A stretch of 64,000 bases of DNA from Candidatus Omnitrophota bacterium (GCA_014728045.1 WJMH01000018.1:47673-111672); one strand, 5' to 3'; positions 44,388-55,284 are shown, counted from the stretch's first letter. Numbers and translations are program-made. The notes: a model not told the origin generated them from the sequence alone.

Positions 44388-46272
44388 ACATTCCCCGGGC
44401 ATCCTTGGCAAGATAACCTCGCCCAAGGACCTGAAGGGCCTTAATAGGGCTGAGCTGGTAACGCTTGCCGAAGAGATACGGCACAGGATCATGCAGGTCA
44501 CCTCCAGTAAAGGAGGGCATCTTGCCGCGAGCCTGGGGGCTGTGGAACTGGCCGTTGCTCTGCATTTCTGTCTGGAGAGTCCCAGGGATAAGATTATCTG
44601 GGATGTGGGCCATCAGAGTTACGCGCACAAGCTTCTTACCGGGAGGGAGAAGATATTTGACACGCTCAGGGAAATGGGAGGGTTGAGCGGATTTCCCCGT
44701 GCGGATGAAAGCGAACACGACCCTTTCACGAACGGGCACAGCGCGACATCCATTTCGGCGGCTCTCGGGCTGGCCAAGGCGAGGGACCTTAAAGGGGAAG
44801 ATCACAAGGTGGTGGCTGTTATAGGTGACGCTTCCCTTTCCACGGGCCTGGCTTTCGAGGGGATGAATAACGCCGGGCACATGAGGACGAACCTCATAGT
44901 CGTGCTTAACGATAATGAGCATTCCATTTCAAAGCCGGTCGGTGCCATGAGCAGGTATTTGAACACCGTGATCACGAACCCGCTATATAACAAGGTGCGG
45001 GAGGAGGCCGAGAAGGTGGTCAAGGGTATTCCCAAGCTGGGCCCCGCCGCGTATAAGACCGTCAAGAAATTCCAGGAAGGTCTTAAGAACCTCCTGGTGC
45101 CGGGGATACTTTTCGAGGAGCTCGGCTTCAGGTATTTCGGGCCCGTGGACGGGCATGATATCGAGCAACTCGTGGATATTTTCAAAAAGATATTCACGCT
45201 CAGGGAACCGGTGTTCATTCACACGGTGACCAAGAAAGGCAAGGGTTACTGGTTCGCCGAGGCCGACCCCGAGAAATTCCACGGGGTGGACAGTTTTGAC
45301 ATCAAGACCGGAAGGACGGGTGTAAGCCGGAGCCGAGAGAAGTCCTTCACCGAGCATTTCGCGGTCAAAATGGAAGAATGCGCCAGGAAGGACAAGGATA
45401 TCGTTGCCATCACGGCGGCCATGCCGGACGGAACGGGGCTGCGCCGCTTCGCCGAACTTTACCCGGAAAGGTTCTTTGACGTGGGGATAACCGAGCCGCA
45501 CGCTGTGACCTTCGCCGCGGGTCTTTCCAGGGGCGGGATGATGCCGGTAGTGGCCATATATTCCACCTTTCTGCAGCGTTCTTACGATCAGCTCATCCAT
45601 GATATCGCGCTTCAGGACCTGCCTGTAGTACTGTGCGTTGACCGGGCCGGTCTGGTGGGCAAGGACGGCCCCACACATCACGGGGTTTTTGATATAGCAT
45701 ATCTGCGCAGTCTGCCGAATTTCACAGTAATGGCCCCGAAGGACGGTGAAGAGCTCGGGAGGATGCTGGAAAAAGCGCTGGAATGGCGAAAGCCGGTAGC
45801 GATAAGGTATCCCCGTTCCAGGACAAGACAGCTTGTAAGCCCTTCCAGCTGCAGCGCCCTGGAGACAGGAAAGGCCGAGAAGCTCCGTTCGGGAGGGGAC
45901 CTGGCGATACTGGCCATAGGCAGCATGGTCAATACCGCGCTTGCTGCGAGCGAAGTGCTTTCAAAAAAAGGCATAGAGGTATCTGTCGTCAATGCCAGGT
46001 TCATCAAGCCCCTGGACAAAGAGATGCTGGAAGATGTTTTCAGCAATGCCCGTAAGGTAATAACCCTTGAGGAAGGCGTGGTTAACGGTGGTTTCGGCAG
46101 TGCCGTCCTGGAATTTGCCGAAAGGGAGAACATAAAGAATATCCGGGTAAGGTGCCTGGGGCTGCCGGACGAATTCATAGAACACGGTGAAAGGGACGAG
46201 CTGTTGAGGAAATATCACCTTACCCCGGACGAGATAGCAGGTATAATAGAGAGCGAATTAAGGCAGGTATGA
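44368..46272 (+). CDS. dxs: 1-deoxy-D-xylulose-5-phosphate synthase
   Basis: First enzyme of the MEP isoprenoid pathway, condensing pyruvate with glyceraldehyde-3-phosphate on thiamine diphosphate. The 634 residues include [58 protein letters not shown], the ThDP motif [20 protein letters not shown] (GDA in place of GDG), [14 protein letters not shown] and the transketolase-like C-half with [13 protein letters not shown]. The start overlaps xseB by 20 bases; ATG 44377 is an equal alternative. xseB-dxs is a common neighbourhood. Confidence 0.96.
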   Translation: MKKMKNKHSPGILGKITSPKDLKGLNRAELVTLAEEIRHRIMQVTSSKGGHLAASLGAVELAVALHFCLESPRDKIIWDVGHQSYAHKLLTGREKIFDTLREMGGLSGFPRADESEHDPFTNGHSATSISAALGLAKARDLKGEDHKVVAVIGDASLSTGLAFEGMNNAGHMRTNLIVVLNDNEHSISKPVGAMSRYLNTVITNPLYNKVREEAEKVVKGIPKLGPAAYKTVKKFQEGLKNLLVPGILFEELGFRYFGPVDGHDIEQLVDIFKKIFTLREPVFIHTVTKKGKGYWFAEADPEKFHGVDSFDIKTGRTGVSRSREKSFTEHFAVKMEECARKDKDIVAITAAMPDGTGLRRFAELYPERFFDVGITEPHAVTFAAGLSRGGMMPVVAIYSTFLQRSYDQLIHDIALQDLPVVLCVDRAGLVGKDGPTHHGVFDIAYLRSLPNFTVMAPKDGEELGRMLEKALEWRKPVAIRYPRSRTRQLVSPSSCSALETGKAEKLRSGGDLAILAIGSMVNTALAASEVLSKKGIEVSVVNARFIKPLDKEMLEDVFSNARKVITLEEGVVNGGFGSAVLEFAERENIKNIRVRCLGLPDEFIEHGERDELLRKYHLTPDEIAGIIESELRQV

Positions 46273-46493
46273 TGGAGGCAAAGAAGATCACCCTGGAAAT
46301 AGACATTGAAAGATGCAAGGGATGCGAGCTCTGTGTGAACATATGCCCGTCGGGCGCGCTAAAGATGTCCGAGAACCTCAATAAGCGCGGGATACGCTAC
46401 GTAGTGCTTGACCAGGCGGAGAAATGCACGGGATGCGGTTTCTGCGCTCTGGTCTGCCCAGACTGCGCGATCACGATACGGGAGAAAGAATAG
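46269..46493 (+). CDS. korD: 2-oxoacid:ferredoxin oxidoreductase delta subunit (ferredoxin)
   Basis: A 74-residue two-cluster ferredoxin: [12 protein letters not shown] and [16 protein letters not shown], each CxxCxxCxxxCP, binding two [4Fe-4S] clusters. It passes electrons from the thiamine diphosphate subunit to the soluble ferredoxin pool. ATG overlaps the dxs stop; a second ATG at 46272 is possible. It is first of the four-gene oxidoreductase block. Confidence 0.93.
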   Translation: MMEAKKITLEIDIERCKGCELCVNICPSGALKMSENLNKRGIRYVVLDQAEKCTGCGFCALVCPDCAITIREKE

Positions 46494-46497
46494 TCCG

Positions 46498-47553
46498 ATG
46501 AAGAAGAAATATCTCTCAACAGGGAATGAAGCATGCGGCGAAGGCGCCATAAGAGCGGGGTGCCGGTTCTATGCGGGATATCCCATAACCCCCCAGAACG
46601 AGCTTACCGCTTATATGTCCAAACGCATGGAGGAAGAGAACGGCGTTTTCATACAGGCTGAGAGCGAACTGGCCGCCATCAACATGGTCTACGGGGCTTC
46701 TTCCGCGGGTGCCAGGGCCATGACCAGTTCTTCCAGCCCGGGGATAAGTCTCAAGCAGGAAGGCATTTCCTACATGGCGGGAGCGGAACTGCCCGGGGTC
46801 ATCATCAATGTAATGAGGGGCGGGCCGGGACTGGGCAATATCGCCCCCGCGCAGGGAGATTATTTCCAGGCCACCAAAGGCGGAGGGCACGGTGATTACA
46901 GATTACTAGTCCTGGCTCCTTCAAGCGTGCAGGAGATGTTCGATTACACCTACAGGGCTTTCGCGCTCGCCGATACATACAGGAATCCTGTGATGATACT
47001 AGCTGACGGGCTTCTCGGGCAGATGATGGAGCCGATCGAGTTCGATGAAGGCCTGAAGCCATCGGGGATAGTGGATAAACCGTGGGCTATGACGGGCGCG
47101 GCAGGGCGTGAAGCGCAGAGCATAAAAAGCCTTATACTGACTGAAGGCGGGCTTGAACGGCACAACAAGAAGCTCCAGAACAAATACGAATCCATGCGGG
47201 AAAACGAGACCACCGCGGAAGCTTACAGAACGGATGAGGCGGATATAGTCATAGTGGCCTACGGATCCGTCAGCCGGATAGCCAGAAGCTGCGTGGACTC
47301 TCTCAGGAATAACAGCGTAAAGGCAGGGCTGCTGAGGCCTGTCACGTTATGGCCTTTTCCCCGGCAGGAAATCGAGCGGCTTACCGAAGAAGGAAAAAAG
47401 ATCCTCGTCGTCGAGATGAGCTCCGGACAGATGCTCGAGGATGTCAGACTGGCCGCCTGTAAAAAGGATCAGGTCTCTTTCTACGGAAGAATGGGCGGGG
47501 GCGTGCCAACGGAAGAGGAGATCGCACAAAAGGTCCGGGAAGAACTGAAATGA
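46498..47553 (+). CDS. korA: 2-oxoacid:ferredoxin oxidoreductase alpha subunit (VorB/KorA-like)
   Basis: The 351 residues have STGNEACGEGAIRAGCRFYAG, the substrate motif YPITPQNELTAYM and the long match PAQGDYFQATKGGGHGDYR with MILADGLLGQMMEP, which is characteristic of 3-methyl-2-oxobutanoate (branched-chain) ferredoxin oxidoreductase VorB. A KGOR with 2-oxoglutarate remains possible. The frame is open upstream inside korD, but ATG 46498 is the family start. It overlaps korB by four bases. Confidence 0.92.
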   Translation: MKKKYLSTGNEACGEGAIRAGCRFYAGYPITPQNELTAYMSKRMEEENGVFIQAESELAAINMVYGASSAGARAMTSSSSPGISLKQEGISYMAGAELPGVIINVMRGGPGLGNIAPAQGDYFQATKGGGHGDYRLLVLAPSSVQEMFDYTYRAFALADTYRNPVMILADGLLGQMMEPIEFDEGLKPSGIVDKPWAMTGAAGREAQSIKSLILTEGGLERHNKKLQNKYESMRENETTAEAYRTDEADIVIVAYGSVSRIARSCVDSLRNNSVKAGLLRPVTLWPFPRQEIERLTEEGKKILVVEMSSGQMLEDVRLAACKKDQVSFYGRMGGGVPTEEEIAQKVREELK

Positions 47554-48287
47554 CAAAAGAACACTTGGTACCAGGATCGATGAAAGATGCGGCCACGCAT
47601 TATTGTCCCGGCTGCGGGCACGGGCTGATACACAGGCTCGTATGTGAAGTAGTGGACCAGCTGGGGTTGCGTGAGAAGACGATCGCTATTGCTCCGGTAG
47701 GCTGCGCGGTGCTGGCATATGACTATTGGGATTTTGATACGATGGAAGCGGCCCACGGGAGGACGCCCGCAGTAGCTACCGGGGTGAAAAGGGTCCTTCC
47801 CGATAAGCTGGTCTTTACCTATCAGGGAGACGGGGACCTGGCAGCCATAGGCACGGCCGAGATAATACACGCGGCAAACCGCGGAGAGAAAATATCGGTT
47901 ATATTCGTCAATAACGGCGTTTACGGCATGACCGGCGGGCAGATGGCGCCTACCACGCTTCTCGGGCAGACCACGGCTACTTCGCAGTATACACGAAGGG
48001 CCCAGAAAGAAGGCTATCCGCTTAACGTGATGGAAATGATGAAGGTCCTGCAGGGAGTGGTTTACCTGGAGAGAACGGCGGTATATTCGCCGAAAGAGAT
48101 ATTTGCCGCCAAAAAAGCCATACAGAGATCCTTTGAATGCCAGTTGCAGGGCAAGGGTTTCTCCATGGTGGAGATAATCTCGCCATGCCCGACCTACTGG
48201 GGCATGTCGCCGCAGGAAGCGATGGACCGGATAAAAGACGAGGTCGTGAAGGAATATCCGCTCGGAGTGATCAAGGACGAAACATGA
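47550..48287 (+). CDS. korB: 2-oxoacid:ferredoxin oxidoreductase beta subunit (VorA/KorB-like)
   Basis: The thiamine diphosphate subunit, 245 residues. CPGCGHGLIHRLV near residue 16 and AIAPVGCAVL form the usual N-terminus, and TYQGDGDLAAIGTAEIIHAANRG with NNGVYGMTGGQMAPTT is the ThDP/Mg site (GDG...N). Cys residues at about 16 and 19 are conserved cluster ligands. The stop overlaps korC as ATGA. Confidence 0.94.
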   Translation: MTKEHLVPGSMKDAATHYCPGCGHGLIHRLVCEVVDQLGLREKTIAIAPVGCAVLAYDYWDFDTMEAAHGRTPAVATGVKRVLPDKLVFTYQGDGDLAAIGTAEIIHAANRGEKISVIFVNNGVYGMTGGQMAPTTLLGQTTATSQYTRRAQKEGYPLNVMEMMKVLQGVVYLERTAVYSPKEIFAAKKAIQRSFECQLQGKGFSMVEIISPCPTYWGMSPQEAMDRIKDEVVKEYPLGVIKDET

Positions 48288-48853
48288 AAAGCAAAGTAAA
48301 AGAATCCATAATATGCGCCGGTTTCGGGGGCCAGGGGATAATGACCCTCGGCAAGGTCCTGGCGCAGGCTGGCATGATGATCGGTCTTAACGTGACCTGG
48401 ATGCCGTCCTACGGGGCGGAAGTGCGGGGGGGCACGGCACACTCGATGGTCAAGATCAGTTCTGATCCGATAGGAAGCCCCTTGGTGACCGAAGCTGATA
48501 CCGCCGTTATCATGAACGCGCCGTCTTTGGAGAAATTCGAGGCCAGAGTCAGAAAGGGAGGACTCGTGATACTCAATGAGTCCATGTGCTCGGGGGATGT
48601 GAAGGCGCCGGGAATAGATGCGGTCAAAGCTCCCCTTACCGACGAGGCCATAGCGCTGGGCAACGTGCGGGTGGCGAACATGATAGCCGCGGGGATATTC
48701 GCCTCCAGAAAGGGCCTTTTCGGGAAGGAAGTGCTAATAGAAGTCGTAAAGATCCTGGGGGCGGGAAGAAAACAGATAATACCGGTGAACATAAAGGCCG
48801 TGGAAAAAGGTTTCCAGATCGATTCTTCCCTCGCCGGGAGCGTGAAAGGATAA
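48284..48853 (+). CDS. korC: 2-oxoacid:ferredoxin oxidoreductase gamma subunit
   Basis: The 189 residues show the gamma-subunit signature ICAGFGGQGIMTLGKVLAQAG, MPSYGAEVRGGTAHSMVKIS and NMIAAGIFA. It completes the four-subunit enzyme korDABC. The frame is open upstream in korB; ATG 48284 is used because it overlaps the korB stop. gltX follows after three bases. Confidence 0.93.
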   Translation: MKSKVKESIICAGFGGQGIMTLGKVLAQAGMMIGLNVTWMPSYGAEVRGGTAHSMVKISSDPIGSPLVTEADTAVIMNAPSLEKFEARVRKGGLVILNESMCSGDVKAPGIDAVKAPLTDEAIALGNVRVANMIAAGIFASRKGLFGKEVLIEVVKILGAGRKQIIPVNIKAVEKGFQIDSSLAGSVKG

Positions 48854-48856
48854 AAC

Positions 48857-50140
48857 ATGATGACCGTCAGATTCGCGCCTAGCCCTACAGGCTACCTGCA
48901 TCTGGGAAGCGCCAGAACGGCACTTTTCAACTGGCTGTTCGCCCGCAAGAACGGCGGAAGGATGCTGCTCCGGGTCGAGGATACCGACAGGACCAGATCC
49001 AGAAAGGAATTCCTTGAGGAGATACTCGAGGATCTCAAGTGGCTGGGTCTTGACTGGGACGGTGATATCGTCTACCAGAGCGACCGCTTCGACCGCTACA
49101 GGAGCAGGGCCGAAGAGCTTCTCAAGGAGGGCAAGGCCTACAGGGAAGGCGAAGCCATAATATTCGGTGTCGAGAAGGGCGTTCCGCTAGAACTTAACGA
49201 CATGGTACACGGACGGATAGTCTTCAACACCGACCAGATAAAGGACCAGGTGATGATCAAGTCCGACGGTTCGCCCGCGTATAACTTCTGCTGCGTGGTC
49301 GATGACATGGATCTTGAGATAACTCATATCATAAGGGGGGATGACCACATATCCAATACGCCCAAGCAGATGCTTTTTTACCGCGCTTTCGGGGCCGAGC
49401 CTCCCAGGTTCGGTCACATGCCTCTTATGATGGGTGCCGACGGAGCCAAGCTTTCAAAGAGGCACGGAGGTGTGTCCGTTGAAGAATACAAAAAGGAGGG
49501 TTTCCTGCCGCAGGCGGTGGTAAACTACCTCATGCTCCTGGGATGGTCCCCGGGGGACGACAGGGAGATAATCACGCTCGATGAGGCCGTCGAGATATTC
49601 GATATAGGACACCTGACCGACGTGCAGTCCAAATTCGACATACAGAAATTCAAATGGATCAACGCCGAATACATAAAGTCCACCGGCACAAAAGAACTGG
49701 CCGATCTGCTCAGCAGGCATCTCGCCGAAAGCGGGATAGACATCTCGGGGATGCCAGATGAGAATTTCCGCGAGCTTGTCGGGCTCTACAAGGTCAGGAT
49801 AAAGACGCTGGGTGAATTTTACGAACTGACCGACTGCTTTTTCACGGATGATTATGCGGTGGAGGAGAAGGGCCGCCGTAAATACCTCGAGCCCGCGGGG
49901 AACAGGGAGAACCTCAAGGTCTTCGCCGATGCCCTCGAAGGGCTGGAAGAGTTCTCCCACGAGCGGATAGAGTCCATTTGCCGGGATATCGCCGAGGAAA
50001 GGGACCTCAAGGCGGCACAGATAATACATCCCACCCGCATGGCGATAAGCGGCAAGACCAGAGGCGCGGGGCTATTCGAGATGATGGAGCTTTTGGGCAA
50101 GTCAAAGGTCATAGAAAGAATGAGAAGGGCTGCGGGATAA
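48857..50140 (+). CDS. gltX: Glutamate--tRNA ligase
   Basis: Charges tRNA-Glu. The 427 residues have the class I motifs [19 protein letters not shown] (HIGH-like) and [17 protein letters not shown] (KMSKS-like) and a GluRS-type insert [18 protein letters not shown]. It is shorter than the usual 465-500: the connecting region near residues 95-115 ([11 protein letters not shown]) is trimmed. Because glnS is present next door this is probably the discriminating form; I see no gatCAB in the window. Confidence 0.94.
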   Translation: MMTVRFAPSPTGYLHLGSARTALFNWLFARKNGGRMLLRVEDTDRTRSRKEFLEEILEDLKWLGLDWDGDIVYQSDRFDRYRSRAEELLKEGKAYREGEAIIFGVEKGVPLELNDMVHGRIVFNTDQIKDQVMIKSDGSPAYNFCCVVDDMDLEITHIIRGDDHISNTPKQMLFYRAFGAEPPRFGHMPLMMGADGAKLSKRHGGVSVEEYKKEGFLPQAVVNYLMLLGWSPGDDREIITLDEAVEIFDIGHLTDVQSKFDIQKFKWINAEYIKSTGTKELADLLSRHLAESGIDISGMPDENFRELVGLYKVRIKTLGEFYELTDCFFTDDYAVEEKGRRKYLEPAGNRENLKVFADALEGLEEFSHERIESICRDIAEERDLKAAQIIHPTRMAISGKTRGAGLFEMMELLGKSKVIERMRRAAG

Positions 50141-50145
50141 GCACC

Positions 50146-51831
50146 ATGGAGAAGGCAAGAACGAATTTCATCAGGCAGATCATAGAAGAGGACCTGAAGC
50201 AGGGAAAGAACCAGGGCAGGGTCCACACGCGATTTCCGCCGGAACCGAACGGCTACCTGCATATAGGGCACGCCAAATCGATAGGCCTGAACCATGGCAT
50301 CGCAAGGGACTATAACGGAAAGTTCAACCTCAGGTTCGATGATACCAATCCCTGCAAGGAAGAACAGGAATACGTTAACTCCATCATAGAGGACGTCAAA
50401 TGGCTGGGCGCCGACTGGGAGGGAAGGCTCTTTTTCGCTTCCGATTACTTCGCTAAAATGTACGAGTATGCCCTTGAGCTCATCAAAAAGGGCAGGGCCT
50501 ACGTGTGTGATCTCAGCCTCGACCAGGTCAGGCAGTACAGGGGTACGATAACTGAACCGGGAAAGGACAGCCCCTACCGTGACAGGACCGTCGAGGAGAA
50601 CCTTGAACTTTTCGAGGCTATGCGCGGGGGCGAGTTTCCCGACGGCTCCAGGACGCTTCGGGCGAAGATAGATATGTCGCATCCGAACCTCCTTATGAGG
50701 GACCCGGTAATGTACAGGATACTTCACGCCGCGCACCACCGCACGGGCAAGGAGTGGTGCATATACCCGATGTACGACTGGGCCCACGGGCTTGAGGATT
50801 CGATCGAGCGCATTACACATTCATTGTGCACTCTCGAGTTCGAGACCCACCGGCAGCTTTACGACTGGTTCCTGGAAGAGCTCGGGGCATACCATTCTCA
50901 GCAGATAGAATTCGCCAGGCTCAACCTGAGCAATACCGTCCTGAGCAAGCGCAAACTGCTGAATCTTGTAGAAGAAGGACATGTAAGCGGATGGGATGAT
51001 CCCAGAATGCCCACCATCTCTGGACTGAGAAGGAGGGGATATACCCCGGATTCAATAAAAAGGTTTTGTGATGTAATAGGCGTGTCAAAGGTGAACAGCA
51101 TCGTGGACATAAACGTGCTGGAGAACTGCCTTCGGGAAGAGCTGAACATGACAGCGCCTCGCGTAATGGCGGTCCTTGACCCGCTAAAGGTCGTTATAAC
51201 GAATTACCCAGAGGGAAAAGAAGAAAAGCTGGAGGCCATTAATAATCCGGAGGACCCCAAAGCCGGCACGCGAACAGTGCCCTTCTCGCGGGAGATATAT
51301 ATTGAAAAAGCTGATTTTATGGAGAACCCTCCGAAAAAGTTCTTCCGCCTTGCTCCCGGGCGGGAAGTCCGCCTCAGGTATGCGTATTTCATCACATGCA
51401 AGGAGGTCGTTAAGGACAGCCGGGGGAATATTACCGAACTCAGATGCACCTACGATCCCGCGACGAAGGGAGGGGACGCGCCCGACGGACGGAAGGTCAA
51501 GGGCACGCTTCACTGGGTATCCGCGCTTCACGCGGCCGAGGCAGAAGTGAGGCTTTATGATTACCTTTTTACCGAAAGGGACCCTGACCAGACAGAAGAA
51601 GGGAAGGATTACCTCTCGAACCTAAACCCTGATTCGGTGAAAATACTTTCCTCCTGCCGGGTGGAACCTTCTCTTAAGGAGCCCGAGCCGGGTCGGATGT
51701 ACCAGTTTGAGAGAAAGGGATATTTCTATACGGACCCTGTGGATACATCCGCGGCCAGGCCTGTTTTCAACCGTACTGTGACCCTGCGGGACACCTGGGC
51801 GAAGATAGCCAAAAGGCAGAAGGCGAAGTAA
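50146..51831 (+). CDS. glnS: Glutamine--tRNA ligase
   Basis: Charges tRNA-Gln directly. The 561 residues have [21 protein letters not shown] (HIGH), [30 protein letters not shown] and [21 protein letters not shown] (KMSKS as LSKRKL), then the anticodon-binding beta barrels. The frame is open upstream in gltX, but ATG 50146 six bases after gltX is the family start. The cognate tRNA-Gln lies 61 bases downstream. Confidence 0.96.
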   Translation: MEKARTNFIRQIIEEDLKQGKNQGRVHTRFPPEPNGYLHIGHAKSIGLNHGIARDYNGKFNLRFDDTNPCKEEQEYVNSIIEDVKWLGADWEGRLFFASDYFAKMYEYALELIKKGRAYVCDLSLDQVRQYRGTITEPGKDSPYRDRTVEENLELFEAMRGGEFPDGSRTLRAKIDMSHPNLLMRDPVMYRILHAAHHRTGKEWCIYPMYDWAHGLEDSIERITHSLCTLEFETHRQLYDWFLEELGAYHSQQIEFARLNLSNTVLSKRKLLNLVEEGHVSGWDDPRMPTISGLRRRGYTPDSIKRFCDVIGVSKVNSIVDINVLENCLREELNMTAPRVMAVLDPLKVVITNYPEGKEEKLEAINNPEDPKAGTRTVPFSREIYIEKADFMENPPKKFFRLAPGREVRLRYAYFITCKEVVKDSRGNITELRCTYDPATKGGDAPDGRKVKGTLHWVSALHAAEAEVRLYDYLFTERDPDQTEEGKDYLSNLNPDSVKILSSCRVEPSLKEPEPGRMYQFERKGYFYTDPVDTSAARPVFNRTVTLRDTWAKIAKRQKAK

Positions 51832-51892
51832 AAAATACTTTAAAAATAAGCGCCTTGTAGTATAATAATTCCCTCTGGAACAATATAGGCGC

Positions 51893-51967
51893 TGGGATGT
51901 GGTGTAATTGGTAACACGAATGACTCTGGATCATTTGTTCCTGGTTCGAGTCCAGGCATCCCAGCCA
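51893..51967 (+). tRNA. tRNA-Gln (anticodon CTG)
   Basis: Acceptor TGGGATG/CATCCCA with the U1-A72 pair typical of Gln, anticodon stem AATGA/TCATT around CTCTGGA, T-arm CTGGTTCGAGTCCAG, discriminator G and encoded CCA. A TATAAT at 51861-51866 is a likely -10 with no good -35. Confidence 0.95.
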
Positions 51968-51976
51968 TAAATATAC

Positions 51977-52006
51977 AAAAAAACCCGCTTTTCAGCGGGT
52001 TTTTTG
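51977..52006. terminator. Bidirectional terminator between tRNA-Gln and the glycosidase gene
   Basis: ACCCGCT, loop TTTC, AGCGGGT with seven A on the left and seven T on the right. It can end the plus-strand tRNA transcript and the convergent minus-strand gene. Confidence 0.9.
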
Positions 52007-52026
52007 ATGTCTAACGCATCAAGAAC

Positions 52027-55000
52027 CTATTTATTCTCGATCGTCTTTTCCCTGATGGTCTTGAGCATCAGATAACGGATGTTCGCCGAGTTCAGCGGAA
52101 TGTTCTTAAGACGCGAGACTTCCAGCAGGCCTTCGACGGATCTGCTCAGGACGGGTGAGGTAATGTTCTTGGCACGGTTTTCCATGTATAACCTGAAAGA
52201 GTCGTCGATGTTGGTCGTCGTGGTCTGTGTGATCTTTTCCCACTGGGCGTCAAAGAGCTGCCTTGCCGTCAAAAAGTAAAGGAAGGTCTTTTTAAGGTCC
52301 TCAAGAGGCAGTTCCATGAGCCTGCCGAACTCATAATTGGCTTTCTGGTAACGTTTCACGTTTTCCATGAAAGGCTTGACGTTATAGCTGTCATGGCCCG
52401 AATACGACCAGAGCAGAGTGAAGTCATATCCGGCCTTCTCGAGCCTGAACAGGTTCTTCTCAAGGTCCTTGGGGCCTATTTCTCCCATACCGACAGGCCG
52501 GCCTTCGGGTTTCTGCCCGAGGTATTTCCACAGCTTCCTGGTGGACATGTCTATGGGCCAGAGGCCCTCTACATCGATATTGTAAGATTCCAGGCTTTCC
52601 CAGTAATGTATCATCAGAACATCGACCCCGCCGGCTATGGGGGCCCAGTACCTGAGGTCTTCCGGCCAGCTCCTGAATCCCACCGAAACCGGTATGGAGG
52701 GGCCGATGGCATCTTTCAGAAGGTAAAGCCCTTCTCCCACGAAGTTGACCAGATCAGGGAAGTTCTTTCTTGTCGCAAGTCCGGTGGCGTTGGCAGGTTC
52801 GTTCATTATTTCCGCCACAGCGACATACCTGGAGAACCGCTCATCCTGGCTCATTATCTTCATGATCTTCCAGGTAAGGGCGAGAACCTTTGTTTTGATG
52901 ATCGGGTCGGTCACTGCTTCGGAATGCTCGCCCACGGTGTACATCCGCAGCGGTCCCTCGTTCTTGACATTATCCCCCAGAAGAAAATCGAAAAGCGAGA
53001 GGATAACGTAAAGGCGCCTTCCGGTATCTTTCTCCACCTGTTCAAGGATGTCAAAAAGTGCCCGGAAATCCCTGAGAACGTGTTTTTCAACCCCGGGAAG
53101 TTCTCCAGAGCCGTTGGCGCTGAAAAGCGCCTGTTCGTTGGCGTTGAGGTATTCGGCGAGCCTCTCCACGCTCATCCCGGCCATTTCCTGGAGGGTCTTC
53201 TCCATACCTTCGCCGAAACCCAGTATGTCCCTGCCTTTCTCGTCCCAGGTGAAGACCCCTTCAAGGTGGCCCAGCATGAACAGGCGCACCATATCGATCC
53301 TGTGGTTTGAAAAAAGAGTGAAATCCTCAAGAGTGGTCTTTTTGGTCATGTCGCTGGAGAGTCCCAGATGCCTGGGATCTGTGGGTTTCATCCCGACCGC
53401 GGGGTAGACCTGGGGAACCTTTAGTACGGCCTCGGATATATCAAGCACCGTAAAGGGATAGTTCAGCCCCACGAAATAACCCCCGGCTTCACGGACTATG
53501 CGGGTTATCTGCCAGGATGCTGGGTCCCTTTTGAAGCGACCGAAGTCTATGTTTTTCACACCCGCAGGCCGGGTGTATTCGCGCGGGCTTATCGCGAGAT
53601 TCACCAGGGATACTTTTATGTCTCGTATCTCCGTGGGCCCGTGCGAGGCCTCGAAGTTAAGTACTACTGAGGTGACGCTCTTTGGATCGAACCCCGGCAT
53701 TACAAGCCCCTTTGGCATGGGATTGGTCAGTGAGACGTCCAGTTGCGCAAGGCTGGGCAGTCCTTCCGAAAGTGATATATTGGGTCCGAACATGATATTA
53801 CCCTTATTGTCCATAATGCCTATTCTGGCCCTGAAGGGTCTCTGCCACACGTCGGTGGTGTCGGTCAGGGGGCTCATCAGCACTTCCAGGTGCATATTAT
53901 CAAGATCGACAGGTTCATCCCCCAGCTCGCGGACCAGCTCAACTTTGTAATACGGGTTTTCCCAGTCGATGCCCCCCTTCATGCGTATGGTGGCGTCAAG
54001 CTGGTAAAGGTCTTCCCGCATCTTTTGCACGGTTAATCCGCCCTCTGAGATCTTCCCGTCGGGACGGACGTCTATCTCCCGGTAGCCCCCGAGTCCCTGC
54101 ACGTCGCGCAGGCGCCATTCATCATCAAAGGGGATAAGCCGTCCCTGGCGTATTTTCATCGGCTCAAGTACTATCGGCAGCATGTTCGCTGTATGGGGAT
54201 CGAGGGTTTTTATCCTCAGAGTGAACTGCGAGCTATCGATCAGGTCCTGGAGACTCTCGTATCCGCTGAATATGTCAAGGGGAAGAGTAAGGTAGACGCG
54301 GCCCTCGAGATTGCATGAGTCGAAGTTCTTGACCGATGAACGGACGTTGCCCTTGTTATCCCTTATGGTGAGGGCGAAAGTCCCTTTTTGCTGACGGAGC
54401 TCTTTGGGAACGAACGCTGAAAAGCTTAAGAAAAAATTTTCAAGGTTGCCGGTTAACGGATCGTCCGCACCCGCAGCCGGGGATATTTTCGGGGTAAAAT
54501 CAAGGTCCAGTCCCCCGCCCATATGCGATATTATCGTGCTTCCCTTGACGAAAGAGGGAAGGTACACGTTCTCGATGGCATAACCGTTCTTTGTCATCTG
54601 CCATTTCAGGCTGGCCGGATCAAGATCGATGCCTTCTATATCGAAATTATTGAACGAAAAGGAAAGGAAAGGAAAATGCTTTGCCCCTTCCATGAAGTAA
54701 TATTCTATCAAAAAGAGTATGGAGTTTTCCGGATTGAAGACCTGATCTTCGTAACGGCTCACAACCTCTTCTGGTATCTCCATTTCGACGTGATATGTGC
54801 CGGCTTTACGGGTATTTATAAATTCGCTTTTATCGTAGAAGTCGGCCCATTCGCCGTCGGTCTCGGATTTCATGACCACCCGCAGCCTGTTCGGGATGGG
54901 ATTATCCGGGATGATCGCTTCTTCGGGGATATGAATATCGATCGAAACCGTTTTCCCGGGAATGTTCTTTTGTATGTAGTCGTAGGATATTCCCGAATAA

Positions 55001-55284
55001 TATTTAAGGTTCAGGGCCCCTCCGTAACTGATGCGTCCTTTCTGGTCCTTATCCAGGGCCCCGGAGTGGACGAAATATGTCCGGGAGGGGGCGATCTTTA
55101 TATCAGCAGGCAGGATCTTCTTTCCGGGAAGCTCCATTGAAAGGGGGCTGGTCTCGTCGATCTGCCAGTTACCCTCAACCGGCAAGTCCCCGTAATAGGT
55201 TCTCTCCGCTACAGGCGCAGATCCTGCAAGACCGCATAAAAGCATGCCTGCGATGACCAAAGAACATATCGTTTTTATTTTCAT
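52027..55284 (-). CDS. Secreted clan GH-A glycosidase-like protein (1085 aa)
   Basis: A signal peptide (ICSLVIAGMLLCGLAGSA, about residues 6-23) is followed by about 600 residues of beta-rich modules, probably carbohydrate-binding. A TIM-barrel domain runs about 600-990. The barrel has VAEIMNEPA with the acid/base Glu829 after Asn and VGMGEIGP with the likely nucleophile Glu935, the spacing and NEP/xE pattern of GH5/GH2/GH26-type retaining enzymes; an aromatic HYW lies near residue 893. The C-terminal 95 residues are helical. The start at 55284 has GGGAGAG seven bases upstream. The substrate is unknown. A structural or degraded paralogue is possible. Confidence 0.75.
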   Translation of the reverse strand: MKIKTICSLVIAGMLLCGLAGSAPVAERTYYGDLPVEGNWQIDETSPLSMELPGKKILPADIKIAPSRTYFVHSGALDKDQKGRISYGGALNLKYYSGISYDYIQKNIPGKTVSIDIHIPEEAIIPDNPIPNRLRVVMKSETDGEWADFYDKSEFINTRKAGTYHVEMEIPEEVVSRYEDQVFNPENSILFLIEYYFMEGAKHFPFLSFSFNNFDIEGIDLDPASLKWQMTKNGYAIENVYLPSFVKGSTIISHMGGGLDLDFTPKISPAAGADDPLTGNLENFFLSFSAFVPKELRQQKGTFALTIRDNKGNVRSSVKNFDSCNLEGRVYLTLPLDIFSGYESLQDLIDSSQFTLRIKTLDPHTANMLPIVLEPMKIRQGRLIPFDDEWRLRDVQGLGGYREIDVRPDGKISEGGLTVQKMREDLYQLDATIRMKGGIDWENPYYKVELVRELGDEPVDLDNMHLEVLMSPLTDTTDVWQRPFRARIGIMDNKGNIMFGPNISLSEGLPSLAQLDVSLTNPMPKGLVMPGFDPKSVTSVVLNFEASHGPTEIRDIKVSLVNLAISPREYTRPAGVKNIDFGRFKRDPASWQITRIVREAGGYFVGLNYPFTVLDISEAVLKVPQVYPAVGMKPTDPRHLGLSSDMTKKTTLEDFTLFSNHRIDMVRLFMLGHLEGVFTWDEKGRDILGFGEGMEKTLQEMAGMSVERLAEYLNANEQALFSANGSGELPGVEKHVLRDFRALFDILEQVEKDTGRRLYVILSLFDFLLGDNVKNEGPLRMYTVGEHSEAVTDPIIKTKVLALTWKIMKIMSQDERFSRYVAVAEIMNEPANATGLATRKNFPDLVNFVGEGLYLLKDAIGPSIPVSVGFRSWPEDLRYWAPIAGGVDVLMIHYWESLESYNIDVEGLWPIDMSTRKLWKYLGQKPEGRPVGMGEIGPKDLEKNLFRLEKAGYDFTLLWSYSGHDSYNVKPFMENVKRYQKANYEFGRLMELPLEDLKKTFLYFLTARQLFDAQWEKITQTTTTNIDDSFRLYMENRAKNITSPVLSRSVEGLLEVSRLKNIPLNSANIRYLMLKTIREKTIENK

